This document shows positions 47,511-55,921 of a stretch of DNA of 64,000 nt, piece by piece. The DNA is taken from NCBI GenBank assembly GCA_035294245.1, contig DATGLG010000004.1:124001-188000 (forward strand). Direction: 5' to 3'. The notes under the pieces were generated by a model that saw only the letters and a list, made by a program, of their open reading frames with translations, was not told where the DNA came from and did not search any database. This stretch comes from DATGLG01 sp035294245. GTDB taxonomy: Bacteria > Pseudomonadota > Alphaproteobacteria > JACZXZ01. The position numbers and the translations under genes were made by a program. Numbering within the stretch: position 1 is the stretch's first letter; the number at the start of each line of letters is the position of its first letter.

Positions 47511-50177
47511 GTGGAAAAGAATATCTACCGCTTCATCCTCAAATACAGCTTCCGGGACCAGATCGTCCTCTTGGTTGCGACGGCGATTTCCTTTCCGTTC
47601 CTCTACTATTCTTATGACCTGCCGAAATTGGTTGTCAACCACATCAAGGACGTCGGCCAGTTCGCCGTGCGCCGCGGCCGCGTGGACACCTATCCGCTCC
47701 ATAGCCTTCTCGGCGTAGATTTCGATGCCGTTGGCTGGCTCATGGTTCTCTCGCTGGCCTATCTGGCCCTCGTTATCGTCAACGGCGCCTTCAAGTACTT
47801 CATCAATGTGTTCAAGGGCCGTCTCGGCGAGCGCATGCTGCGGCGCCTGCGCTACGCGCTCTACAGCCGGATTATTTGCTTCCCCCTGCCCCACTTCAAG
47901 AAGATCTCTGCAGGCGAGCTCATCCCCATGATCACCGGCGAGGTCGAGCCCCTCGGCGGCTTCATCGGCGACGCCTTCGTGACCCCGCTCTTCCAGGGCG
48001 GGCTGCTCATCGTTCCCCTCTTCTTCATCCTGATGCAGAACCCCTGGCTGGGGCTTGCCGCCGTGGCCCTCTACCCCATCCAGGGCTACCTCATTCCCAA
48101 GCTGCAACGCCGCGTCAATCAGCTTGGCAAGGAACGCATCCTGCGCCAGCGCAAGCTCTCCGACCGCATCGGCGAGACGGTGAACGGCATCGTCGAGATT
48201 CGCGCCAACGACACCTCGCGCTACGAGCGCGCGGACTTCTCGGCGCGCCTCGGCGTGATCTACCGCATCCGCTTCAAGATCTACGTCCTGAAGTTCCTGG
48301 TCAAATACATCAACAACACCTTCGACAAGTTCACGCCCTTCTTCTTCTTCTCCATCGGCGGCTATCTCGTTTTCCACGGCCGGCTCGACCTCGGCGCCCT
48401 CGTCGCCGTGATCAACGCCCAGAAGGACCTCGCCTCGCCCTGGCGCGAGCTGCTCGATTATTACCAAAGCAAGGAAGACGCCCGCATCAAATACGAGCAG
48501 GTGGTGGAGCAGTTCGCGCCGCCCGACATGATTGACGAGCGCGTGCAGTTCATCGAGCCCGAGAAGATCGAGCCGCTCGCGGGCGACATCGTCGCCACCA
48601 ATCTGAGCCTGACCGAGGACGGCCGCATCCGCCTGCTCGACAACGTCTCCTTCCGCCTCCCGCTCGCCACCCACGTCGCCGTGGTCGGGGTCGGCGCCTC
48701 GGGCAAGGAGGAGCTGGCCCAGGTCATGGCCCGCCTCCTCACGCCGACGGGGGGCAAGCTCACCATTGGCGAGCAGAGTGTCGCGGAGCTCCCCGATGCG
48801 GTGAGCGGCCGCCGCCTCGCCTATGTGGGCCAGAACGCCTATCTGCTTTCCGGGACGGTGCGCGACAATCTGCTCTACAGCCTCAAGCACAAGCCACGCG
48901 CAAGCGAGATCGTCGACCCCGCGCGCAAGGCGGAGCTCGCCGAGGCGGCACGTACCGGCAACCTTGCCCTCGACGTCGACAGCGATTGGATCGACTACGA
49001 GGGGACCGGGGCCGCGCGCAGCGACGAGCTCGCGGAGCGCGAGCTCGCCGTTCTTCGCCTCGCCGAGATGGAGGAGGACATCTACCAGCTGGGCCTGCGC
49101 GGCGTCATCGATCCTCTCGACAAGCCGGCCTTGGCTGCGAGCATTCTCCAGGCGCGGCAGGCGATGCGCGAGCGGCTGGACGAGCCCGGCATCGCCAAGC
49201 TCGTCGAGGTGTTCGATGTGGAACGCTTCAACAGCAATGCAAGCGTCGGCGAGAATCTCCTCTTCGGCACGCCCGTCGGCCCCGCCTTCGACATGGATCG
49301 GCTGGCGGAGAATCGCTACGTGCTCGCGGTGCTTGAGGAGGTCGGGCTGGTCGAGGACATGCTCGCCATGGGCCGCGAGACCGCGGCGACCATGGTCGAG
49401 CTCTTCGCCGATTTGCCGCCGGGAAGCGAGCTCTTCGAGCAATACTCTTTCATCAGCGCCGACGACTTGGCGGAGTTCCAAGCGCTCCTCACCCGCATCG
49501 ACCGCGGCTCGCTTGCGAATATCCGGGCGGAGGACCGCACGCGGCTCCTGAACCTGCCCTTCAAGCTGGTCGAGGCCCGCCACCGCCTCGATCTCATCGA
49601 CGACGGCTTCAAGGCGCGGCTCCTCCAGGCAAGGCAAGTCTTCGCCAAGAAGCTCCCGCCCGAGCTCGCCGGCGCCGTCGCGTTCTTCGAGGCCGGGCGC
49701 TACAACGCCGCCGCGACGATCCAGGAGAACGTGCTCTTCGGCAAGCTCGCCTATGGGCAGGCTCACGGCGCGCAGCATGTCGGCGCGCTCATCCGCGAGG
49801 TTCTGGAGGCGCTCGGCCTACGCGGCACGGTGATGGGGGTCGGCCTCGAATCGAATGTCGGCACGGCGGGCTCGCGGCTCGTCCCGGCGCAGCGGCAGAA
49901 GCTCGCCATCGCCCGCGCCGTCCTGAAGCGCCCCGATCTTCTCGTTCTCAACGATGCCCTGGCGCCCCTCGACAGCAGCGCGCAAAGCAAGCTCCTCGAC
50001 AGCCTGCGCGCGGAGTTCAAGGGTCGCGGCCTGTTCTGCGTCCTCAACCGGGTGACGCTCGCGCGCAACTTCGATCGCGTTCTCGTGATGCGCGCGGGCA
50101 AGATCGTCGAGCAGGGCAGCTTCGACGCCCTCAACCGCGAGGGCACGGCGTTTCGTGAATTTTTGCAGGCCGAGTGA
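47511..50177 (+). CDS. exporter-like ABC protein with degenerate, split nucleotide-binding domain
   Basis: 888 residues from GTG 47511 (MEKNIYRFILKYSFRDQ). Residues about 1-330 are a type-1 exporter membrane domain (IVLLVATAISFPFLYYSYDL, FTPFFFFSIGGYLVF). The ATPase part is unusual. Walker A is GVGASGKEE (393-401) with Glu for Ser/Thr. The signature is LVPAQ (790-794) instead of LSGGQ. Walker B is LLVLND (810-815), and the H-loop His is not visible (VLNRVTLARNFD). About 300 extra residues separate Walker A and B, and an ENLLFG-type motif recurs (449-456, 578-586, 736-744). A GTG at 47466 is an alternative start. Confidence 0.85.
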   Translation: MEKNIYRFILKYSFRDQIVLLVATAISFPFLYYSYDLPKLVVNHIKDVGQFAVRRGRVDTYPLHSLLGVDFDAVGWLMVLSLAYLALVIVNGAFKYFINVFKGRLGERMLRRLRYALYSRIICFPLPHFKKISAGELIPMITGEVEPLGGFIGDAFVTPLFQGGLLIVPLFFILMQNPWLGLAAVALYPIQGYLIPKLQRRVNQLGKERILRQRKLSDRIGETVNGIVEIRANDTSRYERADFSARLGVIYRIRFKIYVLKFLVKYINNTFDKFTPFFFFSIGGYLVFHGRLDLGALVAVINAQKDLASPWRELLDYYQSKEDARIKYEQVVEQFAPPDMIDERVQFIEPEKIEPLAGDIVATNLSLTEDGRIRLLDNVSFRLPLATHVAVVGVGASGKEELAQVMARLLTPTGGKLTIGEQSVAELPDAVSGRRLAYVGQNAYLLSGTVRDNLLYSLKHKPRASEIVDPARKAELAEAARTGNLALDVDSDWIDYEGTGAARSDELAERELAVLRLAEMEEDIYQLGLRGVIDPLDKPALAASILQARQAMRERLDEPGIAKLVEVFDVERFNSNASVGENLLFGTPVGPAFDMDRLAENRYVLAVLEEVGLVEDMLAMGRETAATMVELFADLPPGSELFEQYSFISADDLAEFQALLTRIDRGSLANIRAEDRTRLLNLPFKLVEARHRLDLIDDGFKARLLQARQVFAKKLPPELAGAVAFFEAGRYNAAATIQENVLFGKLAYGQAHGAQHVGALIREVLEALGLRGTVMGVGLESNVGTAGSRLVPAQRQKLAIARAVLKRPDLLVLNDALAPLDSSAQSKLLDSLRAEFKGRGLFCVLNRVTLARNFDRVLVMRAGKIVEQGSFDALNREGTAFREFLQAE

Positions 50178-50191
50178 GGCGGGAGACAGCC

Positions 50192-50650
50192 ATGAGCCTG
50201 AAGGAAGAAGTCGAGATCCTGCGCAACATCCCCCTCTTCGCCCATATCGAGCCGTCGAAGCTGAAGCTCCTGGCCTTCACCTCGGAGCGCCTCACCTATC
50301 ACGCGGATCAGGTGCTGTTCCGCCAGGGCGAGCCGGGAGACGCCGCCTACATCATCCTGCGCGGCGATGCCGATGTGATCGTCGACGGGCCGACGGGGCC
50401 GCTGACGGTCGCCCGGCTCGGGCGCAACGCCATCGTCGGCGAGATCGCCATTCTCTGCGATGTGCCGCGCACAGCCACCGTCAAGGCGACGAGCGAGCTC
50501 GTGACCCTGCGCATCTCGAAGGAGCTGTTCTTCCGCCTGATCATGGAGTTCCCGCAGATCGGGGTCGAGATGATGCGCGTGCTCGCCGAGCGCCTCGAGC
50601 GCACGACGAGCCAGCTCCGCGAGGCGGTGACACGGAGCGGCGCTTCCTGA
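50192..50650 (+). CDS. cyclic nucleotide-binding domain protein
   Basis: 152 residues, a single CRP-type cNMP-binding domain and nothing else. The phosphate-binding cassette is GEIAILCDVPRTATV (G83, E84, R93, T94, A95), close to the consensus that binds cAMP or cGMP. It has no HTH, so it is probably a sensor subunit or regulator by contact. The ATG 50192 has GGGAG upstream, 14 bases after the ABC gene stop, so the two are likely co-transcribed. Confidence 0.85.
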   Translation: MSLKEEVEILRNIPLFAHIEPSKLKLLAFTSERLTYHADQVLFRQGEPGDAAYIILRGDADVIVDGPTGPLTVARLGRNAIVGEIAILCDVPRTATVKATSELVTLRISKELFFRLIMEFPQIGVEMMRVLAERLERTTSQLREAVTRSGAS

Positions 50651-50674
50651 CCCCGCGCGACCGGACGCGGCATC

Positions 50675-51184
50675 GTGAGCCGTCTCGACAGCTTCATCCG
50701 GCGCCTCATGGCGCAACGCGCCTGCCTCGACCACGCGGCGCGGCTGATCGCGGCGCTGCCCGGCCCGGTGCTCGAGCTCGGCCTCGGCAATGGGCGCACC
50801 TATGACCATCTGCGCACGCTGCTGCCCGAGCGCGAGATCTTCGTCTTCGAGCGCGCGCTCGCCGCCGATCTTCCGGCTCTTCCCGACGCCGCCCATCTCG
50901 TCCTCGGCGATTTCCGCGACACCCTCCCCGCGGCGCGCGCGCGACTGGGCGCGCGCGCGGCCCTCGCCCATTGCGATATCGGCTCGGGCGACGCCGCGGT
51001 GAGCGCGGCGCTGGCGCGGGCGACCGCCCCGCTTCTCGCCCCCCTCATGGCGCCCGGCGGGATCGTGGCGGGGGATCAGGCGATGGCCGGATGCGGCTGG
51101 ACGGCGCTGCCGCTACCGCACGACATCGAGCCAGGCCGCTATCACCTCTATCGCGTTCCGGCGCCCGGGAGCCTCACGGCGTGA
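50675..51184 (+). CDS. small class I SAM-dependent methyltransferase
   Basis: 169 residues, GTG start. Motif I is LELGLGNGRTYDHL (SAM binding), followed by IFVFERAL and LAHCDIGSGD. The short C-terminal part ends APGGIVAGDQAM, typical of the fold. Substrate unknown. It follows the cNMP-domain gene by 24 bases and its end overlaps the convergent exonuclease gene by 11 bases. Confidence 0.72.
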   Translation: MSRLDSFIRRLMAQRACLDHAARLIAALPGPVLELGLGNGRTYDHLRTLLPEREIFVFERALAADLPALPDAAHLVLGDFRDTLPAARARLGARAALAHCDIGSGDAAVSAALARATAPLLAPLMAPGGIVAGDQAMAGCGWTALPLPHDIEPGRYHLYRVPAPGSLTA

Positions 51185-51965
51185 AGTCGACGATCACCGG
51201 CACATGGTCGGAGGGCAAGGCCCAGCCTCGCGCCTCCTTGAGAATGCGCGCGCCGGCGAGCCGGTCGGCAAGGGGCGGCGTCACCCAGATGTGATCGAGA
51301 CGGCGGCCGCGATCGGCCGCGGCCCAGTCGCGCGCGCGATAGCTCCACCAGCTATAAAGCTTCTCCGCCGGCGGGACGAAATGTCGGACGGCGTCGATCC
51401 AATCATGCGCCGCCTGGATGCGGCCGAGCCATTCCACCTCGATGGGCGTATGGCTGACGACGTCGAGGAGCTGCTTGTGGGACCACACATCCGTCTCGAG
51501 CGGGGCGATATTGAGGTCGCCGAGCATGATCGCCTTGCGGCGTGACTTCCGTCGCGCCTGCCACCACGACGTCATCTCGGCGAGGAAGGCGAGCTTGTGC
51601 GCGAATTTCGGATTGAGCGCCGGATCGGGGATGTCGCCGCCGGCGGGGACGTAGAAATTGTGCAGCTCGATGCCGCCGGGAAGCGTCGCGAAGGCGTGGC
51701 GGCAATCCTCCTTCTCGCACCAGTTCTGCGTCCCGCCCTCCGCAAGCGGCAGGCGCGAGAGGATGGCGACCCCGTTATAGCCCTTCATGCCGTGCACGAT
51801 ATTGTGCCGGTAGCCGAGGGCGAGGAAGGACTCGAGGGGGAAATCGGCGTTCTGCGCCTTGATCTCCTGCAGGCAAAGCACATCGGGATCGACCTCGGCG
51901 ATAAGCCGCTCGACGAGGGCGAGGCGGAGGCGGACCGAATTGATGTTCCAGCTGACGACGCGCAA
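51174..51965 (-). CDS. xthA: exodeoxyribonuclease III
   Basis: 263 residues. It starts MRVVSWNINSVRLRL; catalytic motifs CLQEIK (Glu metal ligand), GDLNIAP, RLDHIWVT and the last SDHVPVIVDF are all present. It is an AP endonuclease/3' exonuclease of base excision repair. Full length; converges with the methyltransferase gene with an 11-base 3' overlap. Confidence 0.95.
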   Translation of the reverse strand: MRVVSWNINSVRLRLALVERLIAEVDPDVLCLQEIKAQNADFPLESFLALGYRHNIVHGMKGYNGVAILSRLPLAEGGTQNWCEKEDCRHAFATLPGGIELHNFYVPAGGDIPDPALNPKFAHKLAFLAEMTSWWQARRKSRRKAIMLGDLNIAPLETDVWSHKQLLDVVSHTPIEVEWLGRIQAAHDWIDAVRHFVPPAEKLYSWWSYRARDWAAADRGRRLDHIWVTPPLADRLAGARILKEARGWALPSDHVPVIVDFTP

Positions 51966-51995
51966 GGGGGGCCTCGGCGGCGAGTCGACGTGCGG

Positions 51996-52682
51996 TCAGA
52001 CGATGGTGATGGTCAGGTCGCCGACCTGATCGACGTGGCCTTCGAGCTTGTCGCCCCTGACCACCGCGGCGACCCCGGCGGGAGTTCCGGAGAAGAGCAG
52101 GTCGCCGGGCTTGAGCTCCACGAGGCCCGAGAGATAGGCGATCATCTCAGGCACGCTCCAGATCATCGCCGAGAGGTCGGCGCTCTGCCGCGGCGCGCCA
52201 TTGACCTTGAGCCAGATGGCGCCCTTGGCGGGATGGCCGATCCTGCTCGCGGGCACCAGCGCCGTGCACGGCGCCGAGTTGTCGAAGCCCTTGCCCATGT
52301 CCCAGGGGCGCCCCGCCTTCTTCGCCGCCCCCTGCAGGTCACGCCGGGTGAGGTCGATGCCGACGCCATAGCCGTAGACATGGTCCAGCGCCTTCGCGGC
52401 GGAAATGTCGGCGCCGCCGGACTTCAGCGCCACGACGAGCTCGATCTCGTGATGGAGGTCCTTGGTCTGGGGCGGATAGGGAATCTTGGCGCCGTTCTGG
52501 ACGATGGCGTCGCCGGGCTTCATGAAGAAGAAGGGCAGCTCCCGCGTGGGATCGCCGCCCATCTCGCGCGTGTGCTCCGCGTAGTTGCGGCCGACGCAAT
52601 AGATACGGCGCACCGGGAAGCGCGCATCGCTTCCCGCCACAGGCAGGGACGGCAGGTCCCAGGCCGGGATGACGTAGCTCAT
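51996..52682 (-). CDS. fumarylacetoacetate hydrolase family protein
   Basis: 228 residues. Metal site and core motifs: RIYCVGRNYAEH, DLHHEIELVVAL, YGVGIDLTRRD and LFSGTPAGVAAV. FAH-fold enzymes hydrolyse or decarboxylate beta-diketo acids (for example acylpyruvates, from meta-cleavage pathways). It lies downstream of a diiron oxygenase-like protein and its reductase, so a role late in ring breakdown is plausible. Confidence 0.9.
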   Translation of the reverse strand: MSYVIPAWDLPSLPVAGSDARFPVRRIYCVGRNYAEHTREMGGDPTRELPFFFMKPGDAIVQNGAKIPYPPQTKDLHHEIELVVALKSGGADISAAKALDHVYGYGVGIDLTRRDLQGAAKKAGRPWDMGKGFDNSAPCTALVPASRIGHPAKGAIWLKVNGAPRQSADLSAMIWSVPEMIAYLSGLVELKPGDLLFSGTPAGVAAVVRGDKLEGHVDQVGDLTITIV

Positions 52683-52781
52683 GACGAGGGGCTCCGAAGG
52701 TTCTCGAGGATGGAATTTGCCGGGTTGTCGTCGATCGTTCGCGAGATGGTGGGCGGCGGCGAGAAATGCGGCGGCGGCACC

Positions 52782-53486
52782 TCACGCGGCCTTGAGGGTG
52801 GGCAGCGCCAAGCCGAGCTCGCCGCCGAGGGCCTGCGCCCGGCGCAGGTAATCGGCGAGCATCTCCTCATTGGCGCGCTGCTTGATGCCCCATTTGCGGA
52901 AGATCTCGTTGTTCTTCGAGTTGGGCCGTCCGAAGAAGGCGGGAAGCAGAGGGAAGTAGCGGTCGATGGCATCCTGCACGCGGCGGCGGCCCTCCGCAGT
53001 TGCGACGAGCTCGGTGGTGAAGTCCTTGCCGAACTGGGCGTGGAAGCGCTCCTCCGGCATGGTCATGCGGGCGATGTTGCGCAGGGGATGGAAGGTGCAG
53101 TGGAGCAGATCCTCGACCTGCAGGATCTCGGCGAGATCGGCAAGGAGCTTGATGACGCAGAACTCCTCCCAGGTCTTGAGGGGAAAGTCGAAGATCGAGA
53201 GCGGCCGCTTGGCCTGGGGGGTCATCTCCTCGGGCGCGATGCCGATCTCCTCGCCGAGCTCGCGAAAGCGCACATGATGCCCGTATTCCTCCATCGCCAC
53301 CCGGCAGGTGAGCCACTTGGCATAGGGCGTCGGCGCCAGGGCGATGGCCGGCTCGTCGAAGACCTGCGCGCCATGGAGCTCGTTGACGGCATGGCTGATC
53401 ACGATCTTGCGGATCGCGCGCTGGTACTCCTCGGGCTGGTCCTGGAGCTCGCGCGCCGTATGGACTTCCACTCTCGCGCTCTGCAT
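52782..53486 (-). CDS. diiron oxygenase-like protein, phenylacetyl-CoA epoxidase (PaaA/PaaC) superfamily
   Basis: 234 residues, ferritin-like. Two ExxH iron motifs are visible: MEEYGHHVRF and PEERFHAQFG, with further acidic ligands near NELHGAQ and LADLAEIL. It resembles the catalytic subunit of the multicomponent PaaABCE or BoxB enzymes but stands without the other subunits. A ferredoxin reductase gene lies 27 bases upstream and probably supplies its electrons. Substrate unknown. Confidence 0.78.
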   Translation of the reverse strand: MQSARVEVHTARELQDQPEEYQRAIRKIVISHAVNELHGAQVFDEPAIALAPTPYAKWLTCRVAMEEYGHHVRFRELGEEIGIAPEEMTPQAKRPLSIFDFPLKTWEEFCVIKLLADLAEILQVEDLLHCTFHPLRNIARMTMPEERFHAQFGKDFTTELVATAEGRRRVQDAIDRYFPLLPAFFGRPNSKNNEIFRKWGIKQRANEEMLADYLRRAQALGGELGLALPTLKAA

Positions 53487-53513
53487 GCCGCACCTCCTTG
53501 CCGCAGGATCGGA

Positions 53514-54566
53514 TCAGGCCGGGGCCTGCAGCTTCGCCTTCTCCGCCTCAGTATAGAACGCATCGGCGTGGATGTCCTCCCGCCGCATTCCACGCGCGGC
53601 GAGAAGGGCCGTCGCCGCCTCCACCATTACCGGCGGACCGGCGAGATAGGCCTTGGCCCCGTCGAGATCGCCCGCATCGGCGAGGGCCGCCTCGTGGACG
53701 AAGCCGGCGCGGCGGGTGGTGGGAGCGCTCGGCTGGCTGAGCACGGGAACGAAGCGGAGATTGGGGTGGCTTGCGGCGAGAGCGCGGAAGTGATCCTCGA
53801 GATAGAGGTCGCGCTCGTCGCGCACGCCGAAATAGAGATGGACCGGCTGGCGCATGCCGCGGGCAAGCGCCGTCTCGACGATCGACTTGATGGGGGCGAG
53901 GCCCGAGCCGCCGGCGATCGCCAGGATGGGCCCGGTATGGCTCTCGCGCAGGAAGGAGACGCCAAACGGCCCCTCGAGCCGCACGGCCTCGCCCAGCCGC
54001 AGCCGCTCGGCGGCATAGCGGGAAGCGGCGCCGTCGGCGACCTGACGGATATGGAACTCGAGGATCGGCTCCTCCGGCCGGTTGGCCATGGAATAGTCGC
54101 GGGGGGCCTGGCCGGCGAAGGTCACGCGGGCATATTGGCCGGCCGAGAAGGTGAAGGGGCCGCCCGCCTCCACCGCCAGGCGCACGCGTCGGATGTCATG
54201 GGTGACGCTGTCGAGGGCGACGACGCGGCAGTCGAGAAGCCGCACGGGATGGATGGCCGTCTCGTCGGCCTCGAGCCAGGCGACCTCGGCATCGGACCAA
54301 GGCACCGAGCGGCAGGCGAGGATGAGCCCCTCCCCTCGCTCCGCCTCGGTGAGCGCGTATTCCGAATAGGGCGACATCTCGACCTCGCCTGCGAAGAGGT
54401 GTGACTTGCAGGCCCCGCAATTGCCCGACCGGCAGCCATGGGGATAGGGAACATCCTGCGCGAGGGCGGCCTCGAGGATGGTCTGGCCCAGCTCGACCGT
54501 GATGGGCCGGCCCTGCTGCCGGATGATCACCTTGAATGCCATGTGGGTCTTTGGCGCTTCCGTCAT
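53514..54566 (-). CDS. 2Fe-2S ferredoxin-NAD(P)H reductase (oxygenase electron-transfer component)
   Basis: 350 residues. An N-terminal plant-type ferredoxin with CRSGNCGACKSHL (Cys 45, 50, 53) and a fourth Cys in ACRSVPW, then an FAD domain (RDYSMANRPEE) and an NAD domain (GGSGLAPIKSIVETAL). The layout matches reductases of phenol hydroxylase or naphthalene dioxygenase. The first ATG at 54566 is used; the Met at 54542 starts the conserved domain and is an alternative. Confidence 0.9.
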   Translation of the reverse strand: MTEAPKTHMAFKVIIRQQGRPITVELGQTILEAALAQDVPYPHGCRSGNCGACKSHLFAGEVEMSPYSEYALTEAERGEGLILACRSVPWSDAEVAWLEADETAIHPVRLLDCRVVALDSVTHDIRRVRLAVEAGGPFTFSAGQYARVTFAGQAPRDYSMANRPEEPILEFHIRQVADGAASRYAAERLRLGEAVRLEGPFGVSFLRESHTGPILAIAGGSGLAPIKSIVETALARGMRQPVHLYFGVRDERDLYLEDHFRALAASHPNLRFVPVLSQPSAPTTRRAGFVHEAALADAGDLDGAKAYLAGPPVMVEAATALLAARGMRREDIHADAFYTEAEKAKLQAPA

Positions 54567-55028
54567 CGCAGAACGCCCGGGCGCTGCGAATGGGCCGTCA
54601 AGCTAGGAGCCACCGAGGGAATTTTCAAGGCGCGCTGCCGGGCGCGCATTCCGAAGCCGCCACGCATGCGAACGCCCGGCCAGGGGGGCGACCGGGCGTT
54701 CGGTATGCTCCTTGAGGAGCCGAGGACACCAGGGGAGCTGCCCTCGGACGGCCGACGCGCAAGGGCGACGGTCGCTCACTAGGGAGATAGGTCCCCCAGC
54801 GCGGTCGGCCAAATCCTTTCGCCATGCCGGTCGAGGGGAGCTGCCATGCGCCGTGCGCAAGCTGCCAAGTACATGAAATCACGCGAAATCCTGGACGGCT
54901 CCGACATGCGGCGCTTTGCCGGCCCCTCGTAACGGATCGGCGCGCCTATGCGCTCCGTCGCGCAAGAGCGCGAGCAGCTCCTGGCACGCCTGCGCCGCCT
55001 GACCGCGGCAGGCTGAGACGACTGAGGC
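54567..55028. other. 460-base gap rich in stable hairpins, candidate structured RNA
   Basis: No large ORF is credible here. Four hairpins follow one another: 54664-54708 (16 paired bases with one bulge, including an 11-base perfect stem), 54707-54720 (GCTCCTTGAGGAGC), 54726-54746 region (CCGAGG/CCTCGG) and 54749-54774 (ten-base stem with one A-A mismatch). Read on the minus strand this is the leader of the reductase-oxygenase-FAH genes; on the plus strand it could be a free small RNA. I could not match it to a known family by eye. Confidence 0.45.
54846..54932 (+). CDS. possible 28-residue small protein
   Basis: ATG 54846 is preceded by GAGGGGAG about 5 bases upstream, a strong ribosome-binding site. 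The peptide is basic then mixed (MRRAQAAKYMKSREILDG and ten more residues). It lies just after the hairpin-rich stretch and is not overlapped by any larger gene. No similarity is recognised; it could be chance. Confidence 0.3.
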   Translation: MRRAQAAKYMKSREILDGSDMRRFAGPS

Positions 55029-55820
55029 TCAGGCGGCGAGGCCGGCCAATCGGCCCGAGCGGCGGGCCTCGGCGCGAGCCCTGACCGCGGCGCCGAAGGC
55101 GGCGAAGAGGGCGCGGGAGACGGGGTTCTCCATCACCCGCCATTCCGGATGCCACTGGACGCCCACGGCGAAGGCGGGCGCGTCGGCGACCCGCACCGCC
55201 TCGATGACGCCGTCGGGCGACAGCGCCTCGATGACGAGCCGCTGGGCCGGGCGGTCGATCGCCTGGGCGTGGAGCGAGTTCACCATGATCTCGGTGGTCC
55301 CGGCCAGCCCGGCCAGGAAGCCCCCCGGTGTCAGGCGCACCGGATGGCGCGGCCCGTATTGGATCTCGCGGGGCTGACCCTGGGGCATGCGGTGGTCCAT
55401 CTTCCCGGGCAGCTCCTGGACGCGCTGGTGGAGCGTGCCGCCCAAGGCCACGTTGAGCTCCTGGATGCCGCGGCAGATGGCAAGGAGCGGAAGGCCGGCG
55501 CGCACGGCCTCGCGGATGAGAGGCAGGGTCGTCGCGTCCCGGAACGGGTCGTGCTTGGTCCCGGCGACACTCGCAGGGCCCTCGTAGTGATGGGGCTCCA
55601 CATTGGAGGGGCTGCCGGTCAGGAGCAGGCCATCGAGCCGCCCGACCAAGGCGGTCAAGGCGCAGCTATCCCCGAGGGCGGGAATGATCAAGGGGACGGC
55701 CTCGGCGGCGACCACGACGGCGGTCAAATAACGCTCGTTGCAGGCGTGGAACGGATGCTCGTTGATCTCCTTGACGCAGGCCGGCAGGCCGACCAGGCGG
55801 AGGGGCTCGCTTTCAACCAT
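55029..55820 (-). CDS. gamma-glutamyl-gamma-aminobutyrate hydrolase family (peptidase C26)
   Basis: 263 residues, class I glutamine amidotransferase fold. The nucleophile is the Cys in AICRGIQELN and the His-Glu pair is in QWHPEWR. LTGSPSNVEPHHY is the family oxyanion region. PuuD-type enzymes remove glutamate from gamma-glutamyl-GABA in putrescine use. No other puu genes are adjacent, so the substrate is not certain. Confidence 0.88.
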   Translation of the reverse strand: MVESEPLRLVGLPACVKEINEHPFHACNERYLTAVVVAAEAVPLIIPALGDSCALTALVGRLDGLLLTGSPSNVEPHHYEGPASVAGTKHDPFRDATTLPLIREAVRAGLPLLAICRGIQELNVALGGTLHQRVQELPGKMDHRMPQGQPREIQYGPRHPVRLTPGGFLAGLAGTTEIMVNSLHAQAIDRPAQRLVIEALSPDGVIEAVRVADAPAFAVGVQWHPEWRVMENPVSRALFAAFGAAVRARAEARRSGRLAGLAA

Positions 55821-55921
55821 GATGCGCGCTCGCGGCAGTGGATCCCATGCTCAGGCAATCATGGCGCGCGACGCACTGCAAGATCGTTAACGCCGCACCG
55901 CGGCCAGCGCTATGATCGGCC

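Noticed and set aside
47397..49778. 793-codon minus-strand open frame
   Set aside because: Antisense to the ABC protein gene, whose membrane helices and ATPase remnants are clear on the plus strand.
51597..54404. 935-codon plus-strand open frame
   Set aside because: It runs antisense through four genes with clear family motifs; low-complexity composition and no recognisable domain.
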